From Pedobacter cryoconitis (GTDB taxonomy: Bacteria; Bacteroidota; Bacteroidia; Sphingobacteriales; Sphingobacteriaceae): a DNA stretch of 64,000 bases. Below the pieces are notes generated by a model. It did no database searches, was not told the DNA's origin, and worked only from the letters and a program-made list of their open reading frames with translations. Every line of letters starts with the position of its first letter. Position 1 is the first letter of the stretch. Below are positions 33,855-41,737 of the stretch, piece by piece. The stretch spans positions 1,146,284-1,210,283 of the forward strand of contig JAAAFW010000006.1 in assembly GCA_019352875.1 (NCBI GenBank). The letters run 5' to 3'. Made by a program: the position numbers and the translations under genes.

Positions 33855-35687
33855 TTATTGTTCCACGAAAGTTTGTAATTCAATCAATCTGCTATAGATG
33901 CCTTTTTGCCGTAATAATTCATGATGTGTACCCTGTTCAACAACTCTTCCCTGATCAATCACCGCAATCATATCTGCATTCATAATTGTACTAAGTCTAT
34001 GTGCAATGACAATGGAAGTCCGGTTTTCCATTAATTTGTTTAATGCATCCTGAACCAGTTTCTCTGATTCAGTATCCAGTGCAGATGTGGCTTCATCCAA
34101 CAACATCACAGGGGGATTAGCTAATACAGCTCTGGCAATACAAATTCTTTGTCTCTGTCCTCCTGAAAGCTTATTTCCGCTGTCTCCGATATTGGTGTCA
34201 TAACCATTTTCTGTATTTATGATGAAACTGTCAGCATTCGCGATTTTTGCTGCTTGTATGATTTCTTCCCTGGTAGCAGACGGATTAGCAAAAGATATAT
34301 TATTCGCGATAGTATCGTTAAACAGGATTGATTGCTGGTTAACGGTACCGAGCTGAGCCCTGATGCTTAGCATGCTAAGTGATTTCAGATCATGTCCGTC
34401 TATCGTTATTCTACCGGCCTGAGGATCGTAGAATCTTGGAATCAAATCCATTAACGTTGTTTTTCCACCACCCGAGGGCCCTACAAGCGCTACAGTCTGT
34501 CCTTTTTTAATGGTCAGGTTAATATCGTGCAGAATTGTTTTTTCACCATAACTAAAACTGACCTGCTCAAATTTAATGCTGTCCGAAAATGTATTCAGCT
34601 GAATGGCGTCCGGAACATCAACGAGTTCTGGTTTTGTATCGATCAAATCCAGTACCCTTACGCCTGCAGCAATACCGGAATGGATACCACTAAATGAATC
34701 GGTAATAGCCTTGATCGGCTGCATGACCTGAGAAAAAATGGCTATATAAACCAGGAATTTTGCAGGGGTTAATTCACCCTGGTGATTCAAAATCATTGTC
34801 CCTCCGTAAAGTACAATAAAAACGACAACGAGTACACCCAGCGTTTGTGATACGGGGGATGCTAATTGTTGTCTCCTGATCATTTTTCTGGTTAGATTAG
34901 AATAAAAAATATTCTCGTCGTCAAATTTAGTTTTGATTCTTTCAGAGGCATTAAAGGCTTTGATGATTTTAATACCACCTAACGATTCGTCTAAAAACCC
35001 AATCATCTTCGCAAAAGATTCATGTGCCTGTTTTGCTTGTTGTCTTAACCTTTTAACGATTTTACTGATTATGAATCCTGATATAGGAATGACCAGCAAA
35101 GCAAATAGCGTTAGTTTGACCGAAATCGACAAAAGTACACCGACAAAGAACATTAATTGTACAGGCTCTTTAAAAAGGACCTGCAGCGTATTGGTGACGG
35201 TAAATTGTACCACCTGAACATCAGATGCTACTTTAGAAATAATGTCACCTTTGCGTTCATTGCTGAAGTAACCGACATGGAGATCCATAATATTATTGAA
35301 CACAGTTTTTCTCAGATTCAATAAAGTATGAACTCTTAGATCTTCCATAAATCTTTGCGAAAAGTAACGAAAGAAGTTAGCTAGAAATACACAGACAACA
35401 ATGACAGCACAGACAACTTTTAAAGTATATAGCTTTCCATAGGCAGTAATACAATATGCAATATATTCATTGAACCGACCGACTAGGTCGAAAGAAGAAA
35501 CGTTCTGTATTAACGTTGAGGGATGGTCATTCGCCCCGGAAACAAATAGAGTCTCCAGCAGCGGTCCTAATAATGTAAATAAAAAGGTGTTAAATAATAC
35601 AGCAAGAATAGTTGCTACCGCATATGGAATTGCAAACTTCTCTATGGGTTTTGCAAATGATAAAAGTCTGAAATATGTTTTGATCAT
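33855..35687 (-). CDS. ABC exporter, MsbA-like (fused permease and ATPase)
   Basis: 610 residues. The N-terminal half is a six-helix exporter domain (about 20-330). The C-terminal nucleotide-binding domain has Walker A GPSGGGKTT (near 400), the Q-loop, the signature LSGGQRQR (near 505), Walker B VMLLDEATSALD (near 529) and the H-loop IAHRLST. Such half-size transporters flip lipid A-core or lipid-linked glycans across the inner membrane as dimers. Because it is embedded among glycosyltransferases, it probably exports the product made by this cluster or a lipid-linked intermediate. Multidrug export is the alternative. Confidence 0.9.
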   Translation of the reverse strand: MIKTYFRLLSFAKPIEKFAIPYAVATILAVLFNTFLFTLLGPLLETLFVSGANDHPSTLIQNVSSFDLVGRFNEYIAYCITAYGKLYTLKVVCAVIVVCVFLANFFRYFSQRFMEDLRVHTLLNLRKTVFNNIMDLHVGYFSNERKGDIISKVASDVQVVQFTVTNTLQVLFKEPVQLMFFVGVLLSISVKLTLFALLVIPISGFIISKIVKRLRQQAKQAHESFAKMIGFLDESLGGIKIIKAFNASERIKTKFDDENIFYSNLTRKMIRRQQLASPVSQTLGVLVVVFIVLYGGTMILNHQGELTPAKFLVYIAIFSQVMQPIKAITDSFSGIHSGIAAGVRVLDLIDTKPELVDVPDAIQLNTFSDSIKFEQVSFSYGEKTILHDINLTIKKGQTVALVGPSGGGKTTLMDLIPRFYDPQAGRITIDGHDLKSLSMLSIRAQLGTVNQQSILFNDTIANNISFANPSATREEIIQAAKIANADSFIINTENGYDTNIGDSGNKLSGGQRQRICIARAVLANPPVMLLDEATSALDTESEKLVQDALNKLMENRTSIVIAHRLSTIMNADMIAVIDQGRVVEQGTHHELLRQKGIYSRLIELQTFVEQ

Positions 35688-35706
35688 GATTAATGAGGAT
35701 GGCTAT

Positions 35707-36504
35707 TTATACCTGTGCGTAGCCGTCGTCGCACCAGGATGATTTATCAGCTAATGTTCGTTTATAAATGACGTCATTCTGGGCGGAGTTGGCTCTTGAA
35801 TTTATTTTATGATAAATATGGTAGCATAATGCTGCCATTTTCAATCGTCTCCTTTGCACACCTGAATGTAGCAGGCGCGCACCGAATTCATAATCTTCTC
35901 CTCCCCAGCCTTCAAAATTATTAAAATAACCATTAACTGCGATATAATCTTTTTTCCAAAAAGCCAGATTGCAACCTTTGATATGGTACGGGTTAGAGGG
36001 ATCAAATATAAACAACCATTTCATGAAAGGTAGCCTAAGCGCATTAAATCTGCTGTAAAGGCCTTTTGAAAAGATTGAAAAAGTAATTTCCCCGCTTTTA
36101 AGAATCTCCTTCGACTTGCATTCGGTAAGCATAGCCCTGCTTCCCTGTACAAAAAAACCATGTTCAGCTGCACTTCTATGATCTTTTACGAAATTTGGAT
36201 CTAATATAATATCACCGTCAATTTCTATAATATAGTCAGATTTGACTTCTTTTACAGCCTTATTAAGTATTCTGCTTTTCCGGAATCCTTTATCTTCATG
36301 CCATATATGAATGAGAGGAATTTTATAACGGTCTCTGCAGCTCTCGATCAGATCCGCTGTGACCTGCGAAGAACCATCATCCGCTATGATAATTTCATTG
36401 GGCATACAGGTTTGCTGAGCAATGCTCTTCAAGACAAGCTCAAGAGCCCCCGGCCAGTTGTATGTTGAAACTATTAAAGCAACGGATGCTTTTTGATTTT
36501 GCAT
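35707..36504 (-). CDS. glycosyltransferase family 2 with galactosyltransferase-like C-terminus
   Basis: 265 residues. The GT-A core has LIVSTYNWPGALELVLKS, ADDGS (41-45) and the DxD motif in IEIDGDII (Asp96, Asp98). A C-terminal segment FEGWGGEDYEFGARLLHSG matches the Glyco_transf_7C region found in galactosyl- and N-acetylgalactosaminyl-transferases and chondroitin-type polymerases. A hexosyl or hexosaminyl transfer is likely. It starts 23 nt after the preceding glycosyltransferase and ends 19 nt before the ABC exporter. Confidence 0.88.
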   Translation of the reverse strand: MQNQKASVALIVSTYNWPGALELVLKSIAQQTCMPNEIIIADDGSSQVTADLIESCRDRYKIPLIHIWHEDKGFRKSRILNKAVKEVKSDYIIEIDGDIILDPNFVKDHRSAAEHGFFVQGSRAMLTECKSKEILKSGEITFSIFSKGLYSRFNALRLPFMKWLFIFDPSNPYHIKGCNLAFWKKDYIAVNGYFNNFEGWGGEDYEFGARLLHSGVQRRRLKMAALCYHIYHKINSRANSAQNDVIYKRTLADKSSWCDDGYAQV

Positions 36505-36527
36505 TCTTTAAATTTTGATCGGATTGT

Positions 36528-37433
36528 TTAGCTATTTATTATTTTATAATTTTTATACTCGCCAATTCTCCAACCTGTTACCTGTTCTATACGATGAAGC
36601 ATTAATCTTCTGAATGATAAAGCAATTTTTTTAGGATTATGTTTGAAAACCCAGTCCTGATTTGCAATTGTTTCTTTCATGGTAAGAGGGTGGCTATCTG
36701 TAAATGGAGCGAGAATATCTGCGACAGTCCCGAAATCAAATGTTTTATAGTCTTTATACTGTTCTTCGGTCTTGTCTTGCGACTGATAGTAATTATTGAA
36801 GCGTTTTACTTTACCCAGCAGCAGATCCGGATTTCTGCAATAGGAATAATGGAAAATTCTTGCATTCAACAAAAGCACATTCAGCTTTCTGCTGTTTGTC
36901 TGTCGCAAATAATCTTCATGACTAGGATAGATTCTGAATCCCTGGGAGTCTTTGTAGGAATATACTCCGGGTAAATTACGCACTATACGAATCTCCCGGC
37001 GATGCCATCTTCTGGTTGTTCCGATATGTTTATAGTCCCCTATAAAGTGATAGAAATTAAACAGAAACCCCTCAACTCCGGGATCGTTTAAATTATCTTC
37101 CATCGCTTTTTTTATTTCAGCAAGACTATCTTCATGAAATACCTCGTCAGATTGAATATGAAATGCCCAGTCTCCGGTGCAGGCTTTTAAGCCAATATTT
37201 GCCTGTTGTGCAAACACCTGGCCTCCTTTAATAAGTTCATCGTCCCATACAGTGTCAATTATTTTGATTTTCGGTGACCCTATAGCTTCTATGGCTTCAC
37301 GTGTACCATCATCTGACTTTCCTACAACAGCAATGAATTCATCACACAACGGCAGGATAGAAAGTATAGATTCTATAACCGGATACCCGTAGGTAAAGCT
37401 GTTTCGCATATAGGTAAAACCACTAATCTTCAT
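36528..37433 (-). CDS. GT2-like glycosyltransferase with atypical DxD
   Basis: 301 residues. The N-terminal half is GT-A-like (GFTYMRNSFTYGYPVIESILSI, FIAVVGKSDDGTRE), but the metal site reads HIQSDEVFH instead of a standard DxD. A C-terminal region with WHRREIRIVRN, FHYSYCR and HPLTMKE is conserved in a family often annotated only as glycosyltransferase. It is placed in the same operon direction as the others. Activity and sugar are unknown. A -7 element lies about 47 nt upstream (37480-37487). Confidence 0.72.
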   Translation of the reverse strand: MKISGFTYMRNSFTYGYPVIESILSILPLCDEFIAVVGKSDDGTREAIEAIGSPKIKIIDTVWDDELIKGGQVFAQQANIGLKACTGDWAFHIQSDEVFHEDSLAEIKKAMEDNLNDPGVEGFLFNFYHFIGDYKHIGTTRRWHRREIRIVRNLPGVYSYKDSQGFRIYPSHEDYLRQTNSRKLNVLLLNARIFHYSYCRNPDLLLGKVKRFNNYYQSQDKTEEQYKDYKTFDFGTVADILAPFTDSHPLTMKETIANQDWVFKHNPKKIALSFRRLMLHRIEQVTGWRIGEYKNYKIINS

Positions 37434-37479
37434 GTTGGAGTCTTGTTTTAGTTAAACGTATCGTGTTCTTTTTTTGCGA

Positions 37480-37487
37480 CAAATATA
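37480..37487 (-). promoter_or_regulatory. -7 element inside the glycan cluster
   Basis: TATATTTG on the minus strand in the 193-bp gap between the GT32 gene and the next glycosyltransferase. No -33 TTG. It suggests GT32 and the other seven genes may be separate transcripts. Confidence 0.4.
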
Positions 37488-37626
37488 AATTTTATGTTAA
37501 GGAACTGACTGATAACGAGTGTGAATAAAATAAAAACAATCTTGCTAAAGACAGTTTAATTTGTCCTTAACCTTTTTTTATGCCAGAATGATTTGCCGCT
37601 AGGTATTTTATAGGGAGTATTTAATT

Positions 37627-38283
37627 TTAAGGTTTTAAAACCGGTGTCGTTAATTGCTTCTGTTTCCAATGGTCAGCCTTTTTTTCATAGAGAAAGAATT
37701 TTCCTAATTTGTATTTGACTTTTAAATGTCCATCGTAATCTGTACCTAATAAACGGAATTTGGTTTCAGGATGTTGTGCCAGCGTTTCATTGATCGCTTT
37801 AGTGTAAACCGTCGGACCTGTCATCTGATGTACATCGTGGGGATAACGGTTATGGCTGATATTGTCTAAGACCAGCTCGATTGCTTTTTCGAGAAAAGGA
37901 TGACCAGCACTAAAAATCAATGCCCATTGTGCGAAAAAGACTGGGTCGCCTTCCTTTGTAATTATAGCGACATCGTCCTCTTGAATAAAGCTGTCCAGAC
38001 GCGAGTTAATACCACTGTCAATATCCAGATAAATACCACCTTTTTTATATAAAACAGCATACCTGAAGAAATCTGCTTTTGCAGCACCGATGTTGAGCCG
38101 ACGATAAGCTTCGTTCATTTCGGATCCATATTCTTGCTGTAAAAATGCCGAAATCCTATCGTCATCATAGAACTCATACGTATATTCCGGATTTTTCTTT
38201 CTGAACCGGGCAATATGCCAGCGGGTAATCATCGGAAGTTCTTTTGATTTAAAAGTCTGGTGTATTGTCTTTGGTATAGCCAT
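37627..38283 (-). CDS. glycosyltransferase family 32 (DxD sugar-binding)
   Basis: 218 residues. IPKTIHQTFKS opens the protein, and AAKADFFRYAVLYKKGGIYLDIDSG (67-91) contains the DxD (Asp87, Asp89), the two diagnostic segments of the Gly_transf_sug/GT32 family related to yeast Och1 and bacterial capsule transferases. It would add a hexose to a surface glycan. It is first in the cluster in transcription order, separated from the rest by 193 bp. Confidence 0.88.
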   Translation of the reverse strand: MAIPKTIHQTFKSKELPMITRWHIARFRKKNPEYTYEFYDDDRISAFLQQEYGSEMNEAYRRLNIGAAKADFFRYAVLYKKGGIYLDIDSGINSRLDSFIQEDDVAIITKEGDPVFFAQWALIFSAGHPFLEKAIELVLDNISHNRYPHDVHQMTGPTVYTKAINETLAQHPETKFRLLGTDYDGHLKVKYKLGKFFLYEKKADHWKQKQLTTPVLKP

Positions 38284-38757
38284 TGAGTTGCCTGGATTGA
38301 GGTTTTTCTAGTGTTAGAATAGACGGCGCAAGTTAAAACATTTCTTTCAGGATACCTTAAACGGATTCTCCAAGGCTTCCGTTCCGATAGATTATTAAGA
38401 AACGAAGTTTTAATATATTAGTTAGGTTTGTCTTAAAAACAGGACTTTCCTGACTTTTCAGGATGTATTATCCAGAAAAGCAAACAATAGGAGTACGGAC
38501 GATTAACAACTGACAGAATGCCGACGTTCGATTTTGCGGATAAAAAATATATCTGTTAATACACTAGTAGAAGCGATATTTTAGCGTGTATGAGTTAATT
38601 GTTTGGTTTATAGTTTGTTCTGGTTTTTGCGGCTGCTTGTTTTTTAAAGCAGCATTCTACGGATCCGAATTTCTGTACAGTTGTTAATTTACGGATTGAA
38701 AGCAATTTTACTGAACTGAATAAATATGTTAAATTTGGAACGGAGTTTGTGTAACTG
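38284..38757. other. AT-rich intergenic region between the GT32 gene and ompA
   Basis: Divergent promoters are expected here. The ompA promoter is at the right end. A minus-strand frame at 38595-38795 has an unconvincing, low-complexity translation, and nothing else is recognisable. Confidence 0.5.
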
Positions 38758-38787
38758 TTGTGAGAATTAAAAATTTGTTTAATTTTG
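38758..38787 (+). promoter_or_regulatory. consensus promoter for the OmpA-family gene
   Basis: TTG (38758-38760), exactly 19 nt, TAATTTTG (38780-38787). It is one of the best matches in the window. The leader of about 50 nt is A/T-rich, with an A-rich tract just before the ATG, as seen for strongly translated genes in this phylum. Confidence 0.8.
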
Positions 38788-38843
38788 CTACACAAAAAAA
38801 TTATACAATTTAAAATTTGTTTAACCTTAAAAAAGAAAAAATT

Positions 38844-40187
38844 ATGAATTATTCTACTTTAAAGAAGGGGTTGGCGTTTTCTGTTGTTGCGGTTATGGGA
38901 GCATCTACGCTTGCATCTGCACAGGAAACTCCTGAGTCCTCGTCTTCAGCCAAGGTATTTGGCGGAAGAGGCCAGTACAGAACCTGGACAATCGGTGTTA
39001 ATGGTGGTGTTATGTCTCCATTCTTAGCTATCGGTGGTAAAAATGATTTCACTAACGCTGACGTTAACTTAGGTTACGGTGTTTCATTGAAAAAACAATT
39101 AGGTCATGCTTTCGGATTAGAAGGTAATGTATTCCGTGGTAAAGTTTCTGGTACTAACAAAGACTTTGCTGGTGGTAGCCAATTTGACCGTAAAGACTTC
39201 GAAACTCAACTTGGTTATGCAGTTGATTTAAGAGGTGTTGTTAACGTTGCAACTGTTGATTTCTTACGTCGTGAGAATTCAGTTAACTTCTTCGTTACTG
39301 CTGGTTACGGTTTAGTAGCTTATGCTCCAAAATTCACTACTGGTTCTGGTCAAGTTGTTGACTGGAAAGATAAAGCTGGTGAGTCTAACGGATCAGGTGA
39401 TAAAAAATATGTAAAAGAAGCATATATCCCAATTGGTGCTGGTGTTAAATTTAAAGTTTCTGACCGTGTTGCGTTTAACTTAGGTTACACAATGCACTTT
39501 GTTGACAGTGATAACTTTGACGGAACTTACGCAAAAGGAAATAATGATAAATTCTCATACGGTTACGCTGGATTAGAATTCTCATTAGGATCTAAATCTA
39601 AACCAGATTTAAACTGGGTTAATCCTTTAGCTTTAATGTATGATGAATTGAAAGATCCATCTTTACGTCAAGAAGTTGAAGCATTAAAAACTCGTGTTTC
39701 TAATGTTGAGAAATCTGTTGAAGATTTGAAAAAAGATAGCGATGGTGACGGTGTTTCTGATCAATTCGACAAATGCCCAGGTACGCCTGCAGGTACTGCT
39801 GTTGATGGTTCAGGATGTCCACTTCCAGTAGCTACAGCTCCTGTTGCAAACGCTAATGTAACTGGTTTCGAAACTATCCAATTTGAATTCAACTCTTCAG
39901 TTTTAAAAACTGAAGCTTATCCAACTTTAGATAAATTATCTTCAGTTTTACGTGAAAACGGTGGTAAAGCCTTAGTAAAAGGTTATGCTTCTAGCGAAGG
40001 TACTGCTGCATATAACCTGAAGTTATCTAAAGACAGAGCGAATTCTGTTAAAACTTACTTAGTAAACTCTGGTGTTTCTTCAAACCAAGTAACTACTAAA
40101 GGATTTGGTGAAGCTAATCCAATTGCTTCTAACGATACTGAAGAAGGTCGTATCCAAAACCGTCGTGTTGAAACTTCAAGAAACTAA
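38844..40187 (+). CDS. OmpA-family outer-membrane protein with TSP3 calcium repeats
   Basis: 447 residues from the ATG at 38844. The in-frame TTG at 38817 would add nine residues ahead of the signal peptide. A signal peptide (1-26, ending ASAQ) is followed by an N-terminal barrel (about 45-270), a short coiled segment (EVEALKTRVSNVEKSVEDLKKD), a thrombospondin type-3-like repeat (DSDGDGVSDQFDKCPGTPAG) and the C-terminal OmpA domain binding peptidoglycan (about 345-447, with KGYASSEGTAAYNLKLSKDRANSVKTYL). Its codon use is visibly biased (GGT, GTT, TTA, ACT, GAA), unlike its neighbours, which suggests very high expression as a major surface protein. Confidence 0.93.
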   Translation: MNYSTLKKGLAFSVVAVMGASTLASAQETPESSSSAKVFGGRGQYRTWTIGVNGGVMSPFLAIGGKNDFTNADVNLGYGVSLKKQLGHAFGLEGNVFRGKVSGTNKDFAGGSQFDRKDFETQLGYAVDLRGVVNVATVDFLRRENSVNFFVTAGYGLVAYAPKFTTGSGQVVDWKDKAGESNGSGDKKYVKEAYIPIGAGVKFKVSDRVAFNLGYTMHFVDSDNFDGTYAKGNNDKFSYGYAGLEFSLGSKSKPDLNWVNPLALMYDELKDPSLRQEVEALKTRVSNVEKSVEDLKKDSDGDGVSDQFDKCPGTPAGTAVDGSGCPLPVATAPVANANVTGFETIQFEFNSSVLKTEAYPTLDKLSSVLRENGGKALVKGYASSEGTAAYNLKLSKDRANSVKTYLVNSGVSSNQVTTKGFGEANPIASNDTEEGRIQNRRVETSRN

Positions 40188-40204
40188 TCTTTCTTAAACA
40201 ACAT

Positions 40205-40241
40205 AAAAAGAGGGCCCTGATTCAGGGCCCTCTTTTTTTTT
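40205..40241 (+). terminator. terminator after the OmpA-family gene
   Basis: An 11-bp GC-rich perfect stem (GAGGGCCCTGA) with a minimal loop and nine Ts, about 20 nt past the stop. Confidence 0.9.
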
Positions 40242-40304
40242 ATACTCCATCCTGGAAAGGCAGCTTCTCCTGTAGAAAGTCTGCATGAATGATCGTTTAT
40301 TTTA

Positions 40305-40312
40305 TACATTTG
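40305..40312 (+). promoter_or_regulatory. -7 element abutting the DUF6728-like start
   Basis: TACATTTG, 4 nt before the ATG at 40317. It would drive the DUF6728-ridA-rarD-recG group with a leaderless first gene. Confidence 0.5.
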
Positions 40313-40316
40313 TTAT

Positions 40317-40448
40317 ATGTATTTTTTCAGAAAAAAAGATCCTGATCGACCAACGAGTACTGACATTAAAATTATGCATGTCATTAATGTAGTTGCTATC
40401 ACAGTTTTTCTGACCGGGATTATTTTAAAACTTTTACACCTGATTTAA
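40317..40448 (+). CDS. 43-residue DUF6728-like membrane protein
   Basis: A complete ATG-to-TAA frame. It begins MYFFRKKDPDRPTSTDIK, close to the YFFRKKDPNRP signature I recall for DUF6728 mini-proteins of Bacteroidota, and ends in one hydrophobic helix (INVVAITVFLTGIILKLL). A one-helix inner-membrane protein with a basic cytoplasmic N-terminus is predicted. ridA starts 1 nt after its stop and a -7 element lies 4 nt before its start, which both support a real gene. Function unknown. Confidence 0.72.
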   Translation: MYFFRKKDPDRPTSTDIKIMHVINVVAITVFLTGIILKLLHLI

Positions 40449-40449
40449 G

Positions 40450-40830
40450 ATGAAGAAAATTATCAACACTTCTAATGCCCCTGCTCCGATTGGTCCATAT
40501 AGTCAGGCTGTCCTGGCTAACGGTTTTCTATATGTTTCCGGACAAATCCCTATTAATCCTGCAACAGGAGAATTAAGCAAAGATTCTATTAAAGCGGAAA
40601 CTGAACAGGTTATGAGAAACCTGAACGCTGTGCTTATGGAAGCCGGTTTTGAGTTCAAACATATTATAAAAACAACTATATTTTTATCTGATATGGCTTT
40701 GTTTAATGAGGTCAATGAGGTTTATGCCGGTTATTTTAAGTCTGAGTTCCCAGCCCGCGAAACAGTAGCTGTAAAAGGTCTGCCTAAAGCGGTCAATGTA
40801 GAAATATCTGTTATTGCTTATAAAGGATAA
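40450..40830 (+). CDS. ridA: RidA family enamine/imine deaminase
   Basis: 126 residues, the standard size. It hydrolyses reactive 2-aminoacrylate and related enamines made by PLP enzymes. Family residues are visible: NAPAPIGPYSQAV, the catalytic arginine in ARETVAVKGLPK, and the closing VEISVIAYKG. It acts as a cytoplasmic trimer. It follows the mini-protein gene by 1 nt and precedes rarD directly. Confidence 0.93.
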   Translation: MKKIINTSNAPAPIGPYSQAVLANGFLYVSGQIPINPATGELSKDSIKAETEQVMRNLNAVLMEAGFEFKHIIKTTIFLSDMALFNEVNEVYAGYFKSEFPARETVAVKGLPKAVNVEISVIAYKG

Positions 40831-40831
40831 G

Positions 40832-41737
40832 TTGGAAAAGTCTAATTTGAAGTACCTGCTTGCGGCATTGGGCTCTTTTGCACTCTGGGGCTTTTTTGCA
40901 ATTCCGCTCAGGAACATCAAATCATTTCCTGCCGAAGAAATTTTGTATTATCGGATCTTTACCTCTCTGATCTGCATTTGGGTGGCAATCCTGCTTTTCA
41001 GACGGAAACAATTGAAAGCAGATATCCAGGTTATCAGAGAAATAACACCAGCCAAAAGAAAGACGTATTTCTGGCAGTTATTACTGGCCACTGTTTTTCT
41101 AATGATGAACTGGTATACCTTTATCCATGCTGTCAATAACGTTAGTCTTACCTCTGCGGCATTTGCTTATATGGTCTGTCCGTTATTGACAGCATTTGGT
41201 GGCTTTCTGATTCTAAAAGAACCATTATCCGGATTGAAACTTCTTTCTCTGGGACTAGCGCTGGTTAGTATTGTTTTCCTCGCTACGGGTTCCCTGACGG
41301 AAGTATTGTGGTCCACTGTGATCGCTTCTTTTTATGCGGGCTATCTGATTATTCAACGTAAGATGCAGGGGCTTGATAAGCTAAATGTGCTTGCAGTGCA
41401 GTTTGCTTTAGCAGTGTTCATTCTGCTGCCTTTTTATTTTTTCAGGCATCATGGTTTTCCGGACAGCTCTTGGTTTTGGCTGAATATCCTGGCAATAGCA
41501 GTGGTATTCACTATCATTCCTTTATTTTTGAGTTTATATGCACTAATCGGAATCCCGTCTTCAACATTGGGGATTATGATTTATATCAATCCGATTATAG
41601 CATTTGCTGTAGCTATCCTATATTTCGGTCAGCTTATTAGCCTGAATCAGGTTTATGCTTATGCTACACTTTTATTTTCTGTAATTTTATTCAACTCGAA
41701 GCAGCTTAGAGAAATCTTTGCCGCAAAATCCAATTGA
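40832..41737 (+). CDS. rarD: RarD-like EamA family transporter
   Basis: About 301 residues with ten membrane helices in two EamA repeats. GSFALWGFFAIPLRNIKSFPAEEILYYRIFTSL and the second-half LYALIGIPSSTLGIMIYINPIIAF are characteristic of RarD (first described as chloramphenicol-sensitive protein). The substrate is unknown. The frame reaches a TTG at 40814 inside ridA, but the TTG at 40832, right after the ridA stop, is preferred. recG overlaps its end by about 20 nt. Confidence 0.85.
   Translation: MEKSNLKYLLAALGSFALWGFFAIPLRNIKSFPAEEILYYRIFTSLICIWVAILLFRRKQLKADIQVIREITPAKRKTYFWQLLLATVFLMMNWYTFIHAVNNVSLTSAAFAYMVCPLLTAFGGFLILKEPLSGLKLLSLGLALVSIVFLATGSLTEVLWSTVIASFYAGYLIIQRKMQGLDKLNVLAVQFALAVFILLPFYFFRHHGFPDSSWFWLNILAIAVVFTIIPLFLSLYALIGIPSSTLGIMIYINPIIAFAVAILYFGQLISLNQVYAYATLLFSVILFNSKQLREIFAAKSN

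Noticed and set aside
38595-38795. 66-codon minus-strand frame upstream of the OmpA-family gene
   Set aside because: AT-rich, Lys/Asn/Ser-rich translation without features, and it overlaps the ompA promoter.
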